DNA of 64,000 nt from Ramlibacter ginsenosidimutans (GCF_042678185.1 NZ_JBHUDQ010000001.1); one strand, 5' to 3'. Numbered from the stretch's first letter, positions 48,515-57,396 are shown. Program-made: numbers and translations. The notes: a model not told the origin generated them from the sequence alone.

Positions 48515-49239
48515 GCGCCCAGGGCCTTCTGCTGCAGGGACACGAGTTCGGCGATGCCCTTTTCGGCCAGGCGCAGGAGTTCGTCCATCTCCTTGCGCGT
48601 GAAGGGCACGCCCTCGGCGGTGCCCTGCACTTCGACATAGTGGCCCGCGCCCGTCATCACGACGTTCATGTCGGTGTCGCACGCCACGTCCTCGACGTAT
48701 TCGAGGTCCAGCAGCTCCGTGCCTTCGACGATGCCCACCGACACCGCCGCCACCGGCCCGAGCACGGGGGAAGCGCTGAGCTTGCCGCTCGCGATCAGCG
48801 TGTTCACTGCGTCCTGCGCCGCCACGAAGGCGCCGGTGATGGCCGCCGTGCGCGTGCCGCCGTCGGCCTGCAGCACGTCGCAGTCGAGCGTGATGGTGCG
48901 CTCGCCGAGCTTCTTCAGGTCGAACACGGCGCGCAGGCTGCGGCCGATCAGGCGCTGGATCTCCTGCGTGCGCCCGCTCTGCTTGCCACGCGCCGCTTCC
49001 CGGTCGCCGCGCGTGTGCGTGGCGCGCGGCAGCATGCCGTACTCCGCCGTCACCCAGCCCTCGCCGCTGCCGCGCTTGTGCGGCGGCACCTTCTCTTCGA
49101 CCGACGCCGTGCACAGCACGCGCGTGTTCCCGAACTCGATCAGCACCGAACCCTCGGCGTGGATGGTGAAGCCACGCGTGATGCGCACGGGTCGAAGCTG
49201 GTCGGCGGCGCGGCCGTTGGGTCGCTGGAAAGTCGTCAT
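48511..49239 (-). CDS. rph: Ribonuclease PH
   Basis: Predicted 242-residue phosphorolytic 3' exoribonuclease that trims tRNA precursors. Family segments are RPNGRAADQLRPVRI at the start, GEGWVTAEYGMLPRAT, QEIQRLIGRSLRAVFD, LDCDVLQADGGTR and DLEYVEDVACDTDMNVV with the conserved acidic pair. It heads the rph-rdgB-hemW operon. The 350-base gap upstream (to 49590) holds the composite repeat and no gene. Confidence 0.95.
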   Translation of the reverse strand: MTTFQRPNGRAADQLRPVRITRGFTIHAEGSVLIEFGNTRVLCTASVEEKVPPHKRGSGEGWVTAEYGMLPRATHTRGDREAARGKQSGRTQEIQRLIGRSLRAVFDLKKLGERTITLDCDVLQADGGTRTAAITGAFVAAQDAVNTLIASGKLSASPVLGPVAAVSVGIVEGTELLDLEYVEDVACDTDMNVVMTGAGHYVEVQGTAEGVPFTRKEMDELLRLAEKGIAELVSLQQKALGA

Positions 49240-49314
49240 CCGCGGGATTGTGCCCCGGGGCGCACGCCGGGACTGCCGTGGGGGTGTTCAGAGGGGAGGC
49301 GGTGGATCGGAAAC

Positions 49315-49400
49315 GTAGGCTGGTGGTGAGCCGCAGGCGAACCCCAGCTCGCTGCGCTGCGCCGGATCGCTGGGGTTCGCGGTGCTCACCGCCAGCCTAC
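49315..49400. repeat. 86-bp inverted-repeat (REP-like) element, copy B
   Basis: Nearly identical in sequence and orientation to copy A at 4972-5057, with the arms GTAGGCTGGTGGTGAGC and GCTCACCGCCAGCCTAC. As at copy A, it lies between the start of one minus-strand gene (rph) and the end of the next (PP2C phosphatase). Confidence 0.85.
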
Positions 49401-49424
49401 GAGGGCCCGTCGGTCCACGAGGGC

Positions 49425-49490
49425 CCGCAAGTCTTTCCCCGCAGGGGCCCAAATGTTCGACGTCGCGGCAGGCGGCGTGCGGTGCAGGCC
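49425..49490. repeat. Second module of the composite repeat, copy B
   Basis: It contains TTTCCCCGCAGGGGCCC and a 30-base stretch at 49461-49490 identical to 5111-5140. It follows the 86-bp element at the same distance as in copy A. The matching right half of the large palindrome at 5358 is absent here apart from short degenerate similarity (GCGCACCTC). Confidence 0.75.
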
Positions 49491-49590
49491 TCCGAAGAGC
49501 GCACCTCTTCGTGCTCCCCGGAGATCGGCAAAGAACCTTGTGCGACTTCTGCGTCCGGCTGGCCGCCTTCGGCCGTCCGCCTTGAGACCC

Positions 49591-50493
49591 CTAAGCCTTC
49601 TTCGCCGCAGACCGCTTGATCGCCTCGTTGATCTCGGCGATCGAGCGCTCGATGGCGGCGTCGTCCAGGTCGTCCACCAGCGTGTCGAGCACGCCGGCCT
49701 GGATCGTGGAGGCGAACACGCCGTCGCTGATGGAGTCGGTGGAGATGCCGCGCGTGGACTCGAAGGTGTCCGGCGTCTCCCATTCCATCGCGATCACCGT
49801 CACGTTGTCGGACTGCTCGCCGCCGTTGCGCAGCGCGCTTTCGACCAGGTCGGGCACGGCCTCGGAGACCGACTTGATGCTCAGCTCGCGCACGATCTCG
49901 TTGTCGTCCAGGCTGCCCCACAGGCCGTCGGAACACAGCAGGATCTTGTCGCCCTGCTGCATCTGCACCGGCCCGGTCACGTCGAACACGGGCTTGGTCG
50001 GCGAGCCGAGGCAGGTGAACAGGATGTTGCGGTTGATCCGGTCCATGCGGATCACGCCGGCGCTCTGCTGCTCGAGGTACGAGTGGTCGCGCGTGCGCGT
50101 GAGCATCTCGCCCTCGCGCACGACGTACAGGCGCGAGTCGCCGCAGTGCACCCAGGATGCATGGCCGTTCTGCACGATCGCCGCGACCAGCGTGGTGCGG
50201 GGCGTGTCCAGCATGCCTTTCTCGCTGGCGTAGCGGATGATCTGGTGGTGGGCCGCCATGAGCGAGACCGACAGGAACTCGGCGACGTCCTTGACGACCG
50301 GGCGCGCTTCCTTCTGGTACAGCGCGGAGATGGTCTGCAGCGCCAGCTGCGCGGCGACCTCGCCTTCCGGGTGGCCGCCCATGCCGTCGGCCAGCAGGAA
50401 CAGGCCCGACTCGCGCGTGTAGCAATAGCCCATGCGGTCTTCGTTCTTCTCGCGGCCGCCCTTGCGGCTGATCTGGAAGACCGAGAACTTCAT
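49591..50493 (-). CDS. PP2C-family serine/threonine protein phosphatase
   Basis: Predicted 300-residue soluble phosphatase. The metal-binding motifs are SGLFLLADGMGGHPEGE (Asp/Gly motif), SWVHCGDSRLYVVREG, LLCSDGLWGSLDD and NVTVIAMEWE. The N-terminus (MKFSVFQISRKGGREKNEDRMG) has the RKxNEDR first motif. It lies 70 bases downstream of a Ser/Thr kinase gene on the same strand, so it probably reverses that kinase's phosphorylations. The C-terminal 60 residues outside the fold are Ile/Ala-rich. Confidence 0.93.
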   Translation of the reverse strand: MKFSVFQISRKGGREKNEDRMGYCYTRESGLFLLADGMGGHPEGEVAAQLALQTISALYQKEARPVVKDVAEFLSVSLMAAHHQIIRYASEKGMLDTPRTTLVAAIVQNGHASWVHCGDSRLYVVREGEMLTRTRDHSYLEQQSAGVIRMDRINRNILFTCLGSPTKPVFDVTGPVQMQQGDKILLCSDGLWGSLDDNEIVRELSIKSVSEAVPDLVESALRNGGEQSDNVTVIAMEWETPDTFESTRGISTDSISDGVFASTIQAGVLDTLVDDLDDAAIERSIAEINEAIKRSAAKKA

Positions 50494-50563
50494 GCGCAGC
50501 CCCGCTGCGCCGGCGCGGTGCCAGGCCGGAAGCGCGCGCCAGCTGGCGGCAGTAGCCCGCGGC

Positions 50564-51568
50564 TCACTTGAGCTTCGCCCCGATGCCGCTGCGCTTCATG
50601 GACTTGCGCGTGTCGCTCACCATGTTGTCGAACTGCAGGCGCATCTTCTCGCCCACGGACAGCTTGGTGTAGCGGCGTTCGCCCTCGCGGCTGAGTTCCT
50701 TCTGCAGCGCGAACACGGATTGCGGGCGGGACAGCGGGTCGAGCGACATGCACCATTCCACCACCTCGATCAGGTTGTCGGAATACACACCGCGCAGCCG
50801 CGAGAGCGCAAGCGACAGGCGGTCCTTTTCGAGTCGTTGCGGCGCATCGTTCGGGGGATAACCCTGCATGCACGCGTAGATGCAGGCGCCGATGGCATAG
50901 ATGTCCGTCCATGGGCCCATCGAGGAATCCCGGCGGTACATCTCGGGGGCGGCGAAGCCCGGCGTGTACATGGGGCGGATGAAGTTGCCCTCCTTGGACA
51001 GCACTTCCCGCGCGGCGCCGAAGTCGATCATCACGGCGCGGTTGTCGTCCGTGATGAAGATGTTGGCAGGCTTGATGTCGAGGTGCAACATCTTGTGCTG
51101 GTGCACGATGCGCAAGCCCCGCAGGATCTCGTCGAACAGCGACCGGATGGTCGACTCGCGGAAGACTTTCTGCTTCTTCAGTTCGCGGGCGGTGATGATG
51201 AAGTCCTGGAGCGTCGCGCCCTCCAGGTAGTTCATCACCATGTACACGGTCTCGTTCTCGCGGAAGAAGTTCAGCACGCTCACCACCGAGGAGTGGGAGA
51301 TCTGCGCGAGCGAACGGCCTTCTTCGAAGAAGCTTTTCAGGCCCAGGCGGTACAGCGACAGCTTTTCCGGGGCCACCTGCGGCAGGAGCTCGCCGGGCGG
51401 GCGCGTGGCAAGCGAGGAAGGCAGGTATTCCTTGACGGCGACCTGCTGGCCCTCGTTATCGACTGCGAGATAGACGACGCCAAAGCCCCCGGCGGACAGC
51501 TTGCGCACCACACGGTAGCCACCGATGACGGTATCCGGCGGCAAAGGGGCCGGTTTGAGCTTTGACAT
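50564..51568 (-). CDS. Serine/threonine protein kinase (Hanks type)
   Basis: Predicted 334-residue soluble kinase. The glycine loop is LSAGGFGVVYLA, the ATP lysine is in VAVKEYLP, the catalytic loop is HLDIKPANIF (HLD for the usual HRD) and the DFG motif is in DFGAARE, followed by an APE-like GFAAPEMY. The end (KSMKRSGIGAKLK) is basic and there is no membrane segment or extracellular sensor, unlike PknB. It pairs with the PP2C gene downstream. The two sit among rph and yicC, but the substrate is unknown. Confidence 0.94.
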   Translation of the reverse strand: MSKLKPAPLPPDTVIGGYRVVRKLSAGGFGVVYLAVDNEGQQVAVKEYLPSSLATRPPGELLPQVAPEKLSLYRLGLKSFFEEGRSLAQISHSSVVSVLNFFRENETVYMVMNYLEGATLQDFIITARELKKQKVFRESTIRSLFDEILRGLRIVHQHKMLHLDIKPANIFITDDNRAVMIDFGAAREVLSKEGNFIRPMYTPGFAAPEMYRRDSSMGPWTDIYAIGACIYACMQGYPPNDAPQRLEKDRLSLALSRLRGVYSDNLIEVVEWCMSLDPLSRPQSVFALQKELSREGERRYTKLSVGEKMRLQFDNMVSDTRKSMKRSGIGAKLK

Positions 51569-51643
51569 AATTTGAAGATGATTGGGGTGCGCGGCGACCC
51601 CGAGATCCCCGAAACCCCCTCGACTTCAACGACACTCCTCTGC

Positions 51644-52564
51644 ATGGCAGTTTACAGCATGACCGGTTACGCCTCGGCGCAACTGAGCCCCGGGACGACA
51701 TCGGCAGGTGCTGAAGGCGGCAAAGCCGCAACAGGTACACGCCTCGGACTGGAAATCCGGTCCGTCAACAGCCGGTTCCTGGACCTCTCCTTCCGCCTTG
51801 GCGAGGAATTGCGCTCCCACGAGCCGGCGCTGCGCGAGCTGATCACCGCCCGCATCAAGCGCGGGAAGGTGGAAGTCCGCGCCGCCGTGGAAGGCGCGGC
51901 CGGCGAGCTCGCCCGCGAGCCCACCATGGCCACCTTGCAGCGCCTGTCGGCGCTGCAGGACACGGTGAAGACCTGGCTGCCCGCGGCCGCCGACCTGAGC
52001 GTGGCGGAGATCCTGCGGCTCGCCTCCGCCGAGGGCAACACCGGCACGGACTGGGGCGAGGGCCTGCTGCAGACCGCGACCCGGGCGGTCGCGGACCTGC
52101 TGGCCGCTCGCGAACGCGAAGGCGCGCGGCTCGCGACGATGCTGCTCGGACACCTCGGGCAACTGCGCACGCTGGCCGAACAGGCGAAACCCATGGTGCC
52201 GCAGCTGGTGGAGCAGCAGCGCCAGAAGTTCCTGGAGCGCTGGAAGGAAGCCATGGCCCTCGGCGAAGGATCGGCCACGCCGGAAGCGGCGCAGGACCGC
52301 GCGCTGACCGAGGCCACCGCCTTCGCCATCCGCATCGACGTGGCCGAGGAGCTCACGCGGCTGGCGGCGCACCTCGACGAGATCGAACGCCTGATCAAGA
52401 AAGGCGGCGAGGTCGGCAAGCGCCTGGACTTCCTGATCCAGGAACTGCACCGCGAGGCCAACACCCTGGGCTCCAAGTCGGCGGCGCTGGAGCTGACCCG
52501 CGTCTCCGTGGACATGAAGGTCCTGATCGAGCAGATGCGCGAGCAGGTCCAGAACCTCGAGTGA
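51644..52564 (+). CDS. yicC: YicC-family endoribonuclease
   Basis: Predicted 306-residue protein. The family start is MAVYSMTGYASAQ; the body has LEIRSVNSRFLDLSFRL, RIKRGKVEVR and the C-terminal LDFLIQELHREANTLGSKS, the strongest family signature. YicC proteins are recently described as RNases acting on stress-related RNAs. The start at 51644 fits the family; 24 codons upstream are open but unlikely. It is divergent from the kinase gene and begins the yicC-gmk-rpoZ-spoT run. Confidence 0.93.
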   Translation: MAVYSMTGYASAQLSPGTTSAGAEGGKAATGTRLGLEIRSVNSRFLDLSFRLGEELRSHEPALRELITARIKRGKVEVRAAVEGAAGELAREPTMATLQRLSALQDTVKTWLPAAADLSVAEILRLASAEGNTGTDWGEGLLQTATRAVADLLAAREREGARLATMLLGHLGQLRTLAEQAKPMVPQLVEQQRQKFLERWKEAMALGEGSATPEAAQDRALTEATAFAIRIDVAEELTRLAAHLDEIERLIKKGGEVGKRLDFLIQELHREANTLGSKSAALELTRVSVDMKVLIEQMREQVQNLE

Positions 52565-52616
52565 GCGCGGCCGGCGCGGCGCCCGGGCTGCGGGCGCGGC
52601 CCGCGTAGAATCCTGC

Positions 52617-53234
52617 ATGGACTACCCCGGCAACCTGTTCGTCGTCGCAGCGCCCAGTGGCGCCGGCAAATCCAGCCTGGTCAAGGCCTTGCTGGAGCTC
52701 GATTCCCACGTCCAGCCCTCCGTTTCGCACACCACCCGGCCGCCGCGCGGCCAGGAAAAGCATGGGCGCGAATACTTCTTCGTCTCCGAACCGGAGTTCG
52801 ACCAGATGGTGCTGGCCGACGCGTTCGTGGAGTGGGCGCACGTGCATGGCCGCCGCTACGGCACGTCCAAGAAGGCCATCGAGGACCGCATCGCGCACGG
52901 GGCGGACGTGATCCTGGAGATCGACTGGCAGGGCGCGTTGCAGATCAAGCGCATCTTCACCAACGCCGTGATGATCTTCATCCTGCCCCCGAGCTGGGAC
53001 GAGCTGCGCTCGCGGCTGGAGCGCCGGGGCGAGGATGCGCCGGAGGTGATCGAAACCCGACTCCGCAACGCGGCTGCTGAAATGTCCCAGTGCAAGGAAT
53101 TCGACTTCGTTATAATCAACGAGTTATTTGAGCGCGCGCTTTTCGACCTGAAAGCGATCGTGCATTCCCAGCGGCTGAAGTACGTGTCCCAGAAGCGCCT
53201 GCGCGCGGACACCTTCAAGGCCCTCGGGATCTAG
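52617..53234 (+). CDS. gmk: Guanylate kinase
   Basis: Predicted 205-residue enzyme converting GMP to GDP. The P-loop APSGAGKSSLVKALL is at about residues 10-24; PSVSHTTRPPRGQEKHGREYFFV binds GMP; ILEIDWQGALQIK and RRGEDAPEVIETRLRNA follow. It lies 52 bases after yicC and 18 bases before rpoZ, the standard proteobacterial order, linking guanine nucleotide supply to the (p)ppGpp genes that follow. Confidence 0.97.
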   Translation: MDYPGNLFVVAAPSGAGKSSLVKALLELDSHVQPSVSHTTRPPRGQEKHGREYFFVSEPEFDQMVLADAFVEWAHVHGRRYGTSKKAIEDRIAHGADVILEIDWQGALQIKRIFTNAVMIFILPPSWDELRSRLERRGEDAPEVIETRLRNAAAEMSQCKEFDFVIINELFERALFDLKAIVHSQRLKYVSQKRLRADTFKALGI

Positions 53235-53252
53235 CCCCCTACCGGAGAGACC

Positions 53253-53456
53253 ATGGCCCGCATCACCGTCGAAGACTGCCTCGAAAAGATCCCCAACCGC
53301 TTCCAGCTGGTGCTGGCCGCGACGTATCGCGCCCGCATGCTGAGCCAGGGCCACGCGCCCAAGATCGAGAGCAAGAACAAGCCCGGCGTCACCGCCCTGC
53401 GCGAAATCGCCGAAGGCAAGATCGGGCTGGAAATGCTGAAGAAGGTCCCGGGCTGA
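53253..53456 (+). CDS. rpoZ: RNA polymerase omega subunit
   Basis: Predicted 67-residue subunit, full length for the beta-proteobacterial form. MARITVEDCLEKIPNRFQLVLAA and RARML are near-invariant. Omega helps beta-prime fold and forms part of a ppGpp site on RNA polymerase. A strong terminator follows at 53474, separating it from spoT. Confidence 0.97.
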   Translation: MARITVEDCLEKIPNRFQLVLAATYRARMLSQGHAPKIESKNKPGVTALREIAEGKIGLEMLKKVPG

Positions 53457-53473
53457 GGCTCGCCGGATCCGCG

Positions 53474-53502
53474 AAAAGCACCCTGCGGGGTGCTTTTTTT
53501 TT
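53474..53502 (+). terminator. Rho-independent terminator after rpoZ
   Basis: AAAAGCACCC-TGCG-GGGTGCTTTTTTTTT: a 6-bp GC-rich stem extended by A-T pairs, with nine Ts, 17 bases past the rpoZ stop. Confidence 0.95.
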
Positions 53503-53539
53503 GCTTCCACCGGCGCTGCGGCCGATCGGGCAAGCGAAC

Positions 53540-53637
53540 GCAAAGTGCGCAGGGATTTCGCAGAGGACGCAGAGAAAACCGAAGAAGGATGTTCCTCTGC
53601 GTCCTCTGCGTGACCTTTGCGTCCTCTGCGTTCTCCT
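53540..53637. repeat. 'CGCAGAGGACGCAGAG' repeat element, copy 2
   Basis: It contains AACGCAAAGTGCGCAGGG, TCGCAGAGGACGCAGAGAAA and, inverted, TCCTCTGCGTCCTCTGCGTG and CGTCCTCTGCGTTCTC. Related in sequence and palindromic plan to the element at 12191-12313. It lies between the rpoZ terminator and spoT. Confidence 0.8.
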
Positions 53638-53721
53638 GACTGATAGCCCGCAAGCGCATAACCGGCCACGCCAGTGACCGCAAAATCGGCGGAGCAGGCC
53701 CCTTCCATCTATCATGGGGCC

Positions 53722-55986
53722 ATGAGTGCGGTGCTCCCCTCCGTCTCCGGCAGTGGCAAGCGACCCAGCAGTCCGGTCTTGCCCAGCCCCGCCGCGGCCA
53801 ATGCGGCGGCGGCCAGCTTTGCCGCGCTGACGGCGCGCCTCGATTACCTGGAGCCGGGCGACGTCGACCTGGTGCGCAAGGCCTATCGCTTCGCCGACGA
53901 AGCGCACCTGGGCCAGATGCGGGCGAGCGGCGAGCCCTACATCACCCATCCCATCGCCGTGGCGGCGCAGTGCGCCGAGTGGAAGCTCGATGCGCAGGCG
54001 CTGATGGCCGCGCTGCTGCACGACGCCATCGAGGATTGCGGCGTCACCAAGCCGCAGCTGATCGAGCGTTTCGGCGCCGCGGTGGCCGAACTGGTGGACG
54101 GCCTCACCAAGCTGGACAAGCTGCAGTTCAACACGCGCGAGGAAAACCAGGCCGAGAGCTTCCGCAAGATGCTGCTGGCCATGGCGCGAGACGTGCGCGT
54201 CATCCTCGTGAAGCTCGCCGACCGCACGCACAACATGCGCACGCTGGAAGACGTGCCGCGCGAGAAGTGGCACCGCATCGCCAGCGAGACCCTGGACATC
54301 TACGCGCCCATCGCGCACCGCCTGGGCCTGAACAACACCTACCGCGAGCTGCAGGAGCTGTCGTTCAAGTACCTGAAGCCCTGGCGCTACGCCGTGCTGG
54401 CCAAGGCGGTCGCGAAGGCGCGCAGCCGCCGGCGCGACCTGATCCAGAAGGTGCAGCGCGACGTGGAGAACGCCTTCGACGCCGCGGCGCTCAAGGTGCG
54501 CCTCGCCGGCCGCGAGAAGACGCTCTACTCCATCTACAAGAAGATGGACGAGAAGCACCTGTCCTTCGCGCAGGTCACCGACATCTACGGCTTCCGGATC
54601 GTCGTGCCGACGGTGACCGACTGCTACACCGCGATGGGCCTGCTGCACCAGCTGTACAAGCCGGTGCCGGGCAAGTTCAAGGACCACATCGCCATCCCCA
54701 AGATCAACGGCTACCAGTCGCTGCACACGACGCTGGTCGGGCCGTCCGGCGTGAACGTGGAGTTCCAGCTGCGCACCGAGGCCATGCACCTGGTCGCCGA
54801 GTCGGGGGTGGCCGCGCACTGGCTGTACAAGGCGAGCGCGCCGCAGGAAGAAAGCACCGAGCGGCTGGGCACCAAGTGGCTGCAGTCGCTGCTGGACATC
54901 CAGAACGAGACGCGCGACGCCGCGGAGTTCTGGGACCACGTCAAGATCGACCTGTTCCCGGATGCGGTCTACGTCTTCACGCCCAAGAGCCAGATCCTGG
55001 CGCTGCCGCGTGGCGCGACGGTGGTCGATTTCGCCTATGCGATCCACTCGGACGTCGGCGACCGCACCGTGGCGGCACGCATCAATGGCGCGCAGGTGCC
55101 GCTGCGCAGCGAGCTGAAGAACGGAGACGTGGTCGAAGTGGTGACGGCTCCCGTGTCGACGCCGAACCCCGCCTGGCTGGGCTTCGTGCGCACGGGCCGC
55201 GCCCGCTCCAAGATCCGGCACCACCTGAAGACACTCGCGCAGGCCGAGTCGCAGCAGCTGGGCGAGAAGCTGCTGGCCCAGGCGCTGCGTGCCGAGGGCA
55301 TGGACACGCTGCCGCCGGACGACGAGCACTACCACCAGTTGTGGGAGAAGCTGCTGCGCTTCACCGGCAACAAGAGCCGCGCCGAACTGCTGACGGACCT
55401 GGGGCTGGGCAAGCGCATCGCCGGCATCGTAGGCAAGCGCCTGATGACGCTACTGTCTGAGATGGGGCAGAAGCCCGACGCGCTGCTGATCAGCCGCGAA
55501 CGCTTCACCGCCCACGAGAATCTCTCCCAGGGCGGACTCACGCTGGACGGCAGCGAGAACGCTTCGGTGCAGTTCGCGAGCTGCTGCCGGCCCGTGCCGG
55601 GCGATCCGATCGTCGGCTACCTCGGCCGCGGCGAAGGCCTGGTCGTGCACACCGCCGACTGCAGCGTGGCCAAGCGCCTGCAGCACAAGGACGCCGAGCG
55701 CTTCATCGGCGTCGAATGGGCGGAGGAGCCGGTGCGCTCGTTCGAGACCGGCGTGCTGGTGACGGTGGCCAACGGCAAGGGCGCGCTGGCGCGCGTGGCC
55801 GCGTCGCTCGCGAACGCCGAGGCCGACATCACGCACGTGGACATGGACGACGAACGCGCGCAGGACGCCACCGATCTGCGCTTCGTCGTCTCGGTGCGCG
55901 ACCGCACCCACCTGGAATCGGTGCTGCGCAACCTGCGCCGCACGCCCAGCGTGATGGGCGCCGTGCGGATCCGGCCGGGGGCCTGA
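53722..55986 (+). CDS. spoT: Bifunctional (p)ppGpp synthetase/hydrolase
   Basis: Predicted 754-residue stringent-response enzyme. The hydrolase domain has the intact HD pair at residues 100-101 (LLHDAIED), and RTHNMRTL follows. The synthetase domain has YGFRIVVPTVTDCY and INGYQSLHTTL. A TGS domain (FPDAVYVFTPKSQILALP, about 412-470), a helical region, a Cys-containing segment (FASCCRPVPGD) and a C-terminal ACT domain complete the long RelA/SpoT plan. Because the HD site is intact it should both make and break (p)ppGpp. The start at 53722 (MSAVLPSV) is preferred; a GTG at 53674 would add 16 residues. Confidence 0.96.
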   Translation: MSAVLPSVSGSGKRPSSPVLPSPAAANAAAASFAALTARLDYLEPGDVDLVRKAYRFADEAHLGQMRASGEPYITHPIAVAAQCAEWKLDAQALMAALLHDAIEDCGVTKPQLIERFGAAVAELVDGLTKLDKLQFNTREENQAESFRKMLLAMARDVRVILVKLADRTHNMRTLEDVPREKWHRIASETLDIYAPIAHRLGLNNTYRELQELSFKYLKPWRYAVLAKAVAKARSRRRDLIQKVQRDVENAFDAAALKVRLAGREKTLYSIYKKMDEKHLSFAQVTDIYGFRIVVPTVTDCYTAMGLLHQLYKPVPGKFKDHIAIPKINGYQSLHTTLVGPSGVNVEFQLRTEAMHLVAESGVAAHWLYKASAPQEESTERLGTKWLQSLLDIQNETRDAAEFWDHVKIDLFPDAVYVFTPKSQILALPRGATVVDFAYAIHSDVGDRTVAARINGAQVPLRSELKNGDVVEVVTAPVSTPNPAWLGFVRTGRARSKIRHHLKTLAQAESQQLGEKLLAQALRAEGMDTLPPDDEHYHQLWEKLLRFTGNKSRAELLTDLGLGKRIAGIVGKRLMTLLSEMGQKPDALLISRERFTAHENLSQGGLTLDGSENASVQFASCCRPVPGDPIVGYLGRGEGLVVHTADCSVAKRLQHKDAERFIGVEWAEEPVRSFETGVLVTVANGKGALARVAASLANAEADITHVDMDDERAQDATDLRFVVSVRDRTHLESVLRNLRRTPSVMGAVRIRPGA

Positions 55987-56001
55987 GCGCGTTCGCGGGT
56001 T

Positions 56002-56178
56002 GCTGGGGTTCGCCTTCGGCTCACCGCCAGCCTACGAATGCAAACAGCGTCCCGCAGGTTGGCGGGTCCCGTAGGCTGGCGGTGAGCGCAGCGAACCCCA
56101 GCTCGCCTTCGGCGTACCGCCGCTCACGATCGAGTCCGTGTCTTGTAGGCTGGCGGTGAGCGCAGCGAACCCCAGCTC
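56002..56178. repeat. Three half-copies of the REP-like element between spoT and greB
   Basis: One reversed half (about 56002-56034, ending CACCGCCAGCCTAC) is followed by two forward halves (56071-56104 and 56144-56178, GTAGGCTGGCGGTGAGC then GCGAACCCCAGC). They match the arms of the 86-bp elements at 4972 and 49315. The genes on both sides converge here, so the hairpins may help end both transcripts. No gene lies in this gap. Confidence 0.85.
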
Positions 56179-56180
56179 CC

Positions 56181-56738
56181 TCACCCCGCCGGATACGCCA
56201 CCTTCAGGATCTCCACCTCCTTCGTCCCCGCGGGCGTCACGAGCTTCACCACGTCGCCCTCGCGCGCCTTCAGCAGCGCGCGGGCGATCGGCGAGATCCA
56301 GCTCACCTGGCCGTGCGCGCTGTCCGCTTCGTCGATGCCCAGGATGGTGACGGTGCGCTCCACGCCCGTGTCCTCCTCCGCGTAGGTGACGGTGGCGCCG
56401 AAGAAGACCTGGTCGTGGCCGTGGTGCAGCGAAGGGTCCGTGACCTCCGCGATCTCGAGCCGCTTGGTGAGGAAGCGGATGCGGCGGTCGATCTCGCGCA
56501 GACGCTTCTTGCCGTAGATGTAGTCGCCGTTCTCCGAGCGGTCGCCGTTGCTGGCCGCCCAGTGCACGATCTCCACGACCTTGGGACGCTCGTCGTCGAT
56601 CAACTGCAGCAGCTCCGCCCGCAGCCGCGCGTATCCCTGCGGCGTGATGTAGTTCTTGCCGCCGGGCGGCAGCGGCGGCAGTCCACCGCCGTCCTCGTCG
56701 TCGTCGCTGTCGGTCTCGCGCGTGAACGCCTTGCTCAT
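56181..56738 (-). CDS. greB: Transcription elongation factor GreB
   Basis: Predicted 185-residue factor that rescues backtracked RNA polymerase by stimulating transcript cleavage. The coiled coil has the acidic tip NGDRSENGDYIYGKKRLREIDRRIRFL, the GreB form, and the C-terminal FKBP-like domain has WISPIARALLKAREGD. An N-terminal acidic extension (DSDDDEDGGG) precedes the fold. The start at 56738 (MSKAFTRE) is used; the frame is open upstream but not conserved in kind. It converges with spoT. Confidence 0.95.
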   Translation of the reverse strand: MSKAFTRETDSDDDEDGGGLPPLPPGGKNYITPQGYARLRAELLQLIDDERPKVVEIVHWAASNGDRSENGDYIYGKKRLREIDRRIRFLTKRLEIAEVTDPSLHHGHDQVFFGATVTYAEEDTGVERTVTILGIDEADSAHGQVSWISPIARALLKAREGDVVKLVTPAGTKEVEILKVAYPAG

Positions 56739-56892
56739 GCGACCAAGCATAGCGAGTGCGCGGGCGCCGCGGGAGTGCCGGCGCGGGCCGCAGCGCGGCG
56801 GGAAGAAGCCGAACCATCCGCACTGGATCACAGATTCCGCACTCCTTATCCACCGACGACGCCGGGGTCCCCGTCAGCCGGCGCTTCCTAGA

Positions 56893-57396
56893 ATGCCGCA
56901 CACCGTCCTCGCACCGGCGCGCCGGCCACCGTTGAACGCTCCATCCTTCCCACAGCGGGCCCTGGCCCCGCTGGCCGCCAGCTGGTCGCTGCGCCCGATG
57001 GTGGCGGTGCTGCCCTTCATGACCAGCGGCAGCGGCCCCGGCCTGGAGCAGCTGGGCAAGGAGCTCACCGAGCGGCTGCGCGAGAGCCTGGCGGCCGATC
57101 CCGCCATGCAGTCCATCCTCGTCCGCTCCGACGTCCTCGCCAAGGCGCCGCCGCACGCGCTGGAGCTGATCTGCCGCGAGCTGCGGGTCGGGCACCTCAT
57201 CCTCGGGAAGTGCCACGGCACCGGCGACGAACCTTCGGTGTACGTGGAGCTGACCGACACGCGCCAGTGGCACGTCTGCTGGGCCGAGTTCTATCGTGGT
57301 GCCGCGCGCACGCTGGCCGCGGGCGACGGTGCGTCGCTGAGCGCCATCGTGGGCGAGCTCCGCGTGGCGCTGCTGGAGCACTCGCACCACCACTGA
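56893..57396 (+). CDS. Small protein with TolB-N/CadC-effector-like domain
   Basis: Predicted 167-residue soluble protein. After a basic lead (MPHTVLAPARRPP), MVAVLPFMTSGSGPGLEQLGKELTERLRESLAADP and VLAKAPPHALELICRELRVGHLILGK follow the pattern of the TolB N-terminal-like domain that precedes TPR repeats in adenylate-cyclase or CadC-type regulators. Here it stands alone, without a DNA-binding or TPR part, and ends LLEHSHHH. It is divergent from greB. Function unknown. Confidence 0.65.
   Translation: MPHTVLAPARRPPLNAPSFPQRALAPLAASWSLRPMVAVLPFMTSGSGPGLEQLGKELTERLRESLAADPAMQSILVRSDVLAKAPPHALELICRELRVGHLILGKCHGTGDEPSVYVELTDTRQWHVCWAEFYRGAARTLAAGDGASLSAIVGELRVALLEHSHHH

Noticed and set aside
53674..53721. 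Upstream GTG start for spoT
   Set aside because: The added residues (MTAKSAEQAPSIYHGA) are not like the family N-terminus, and the ATG at 53722 leads directly into a normal-length protein.
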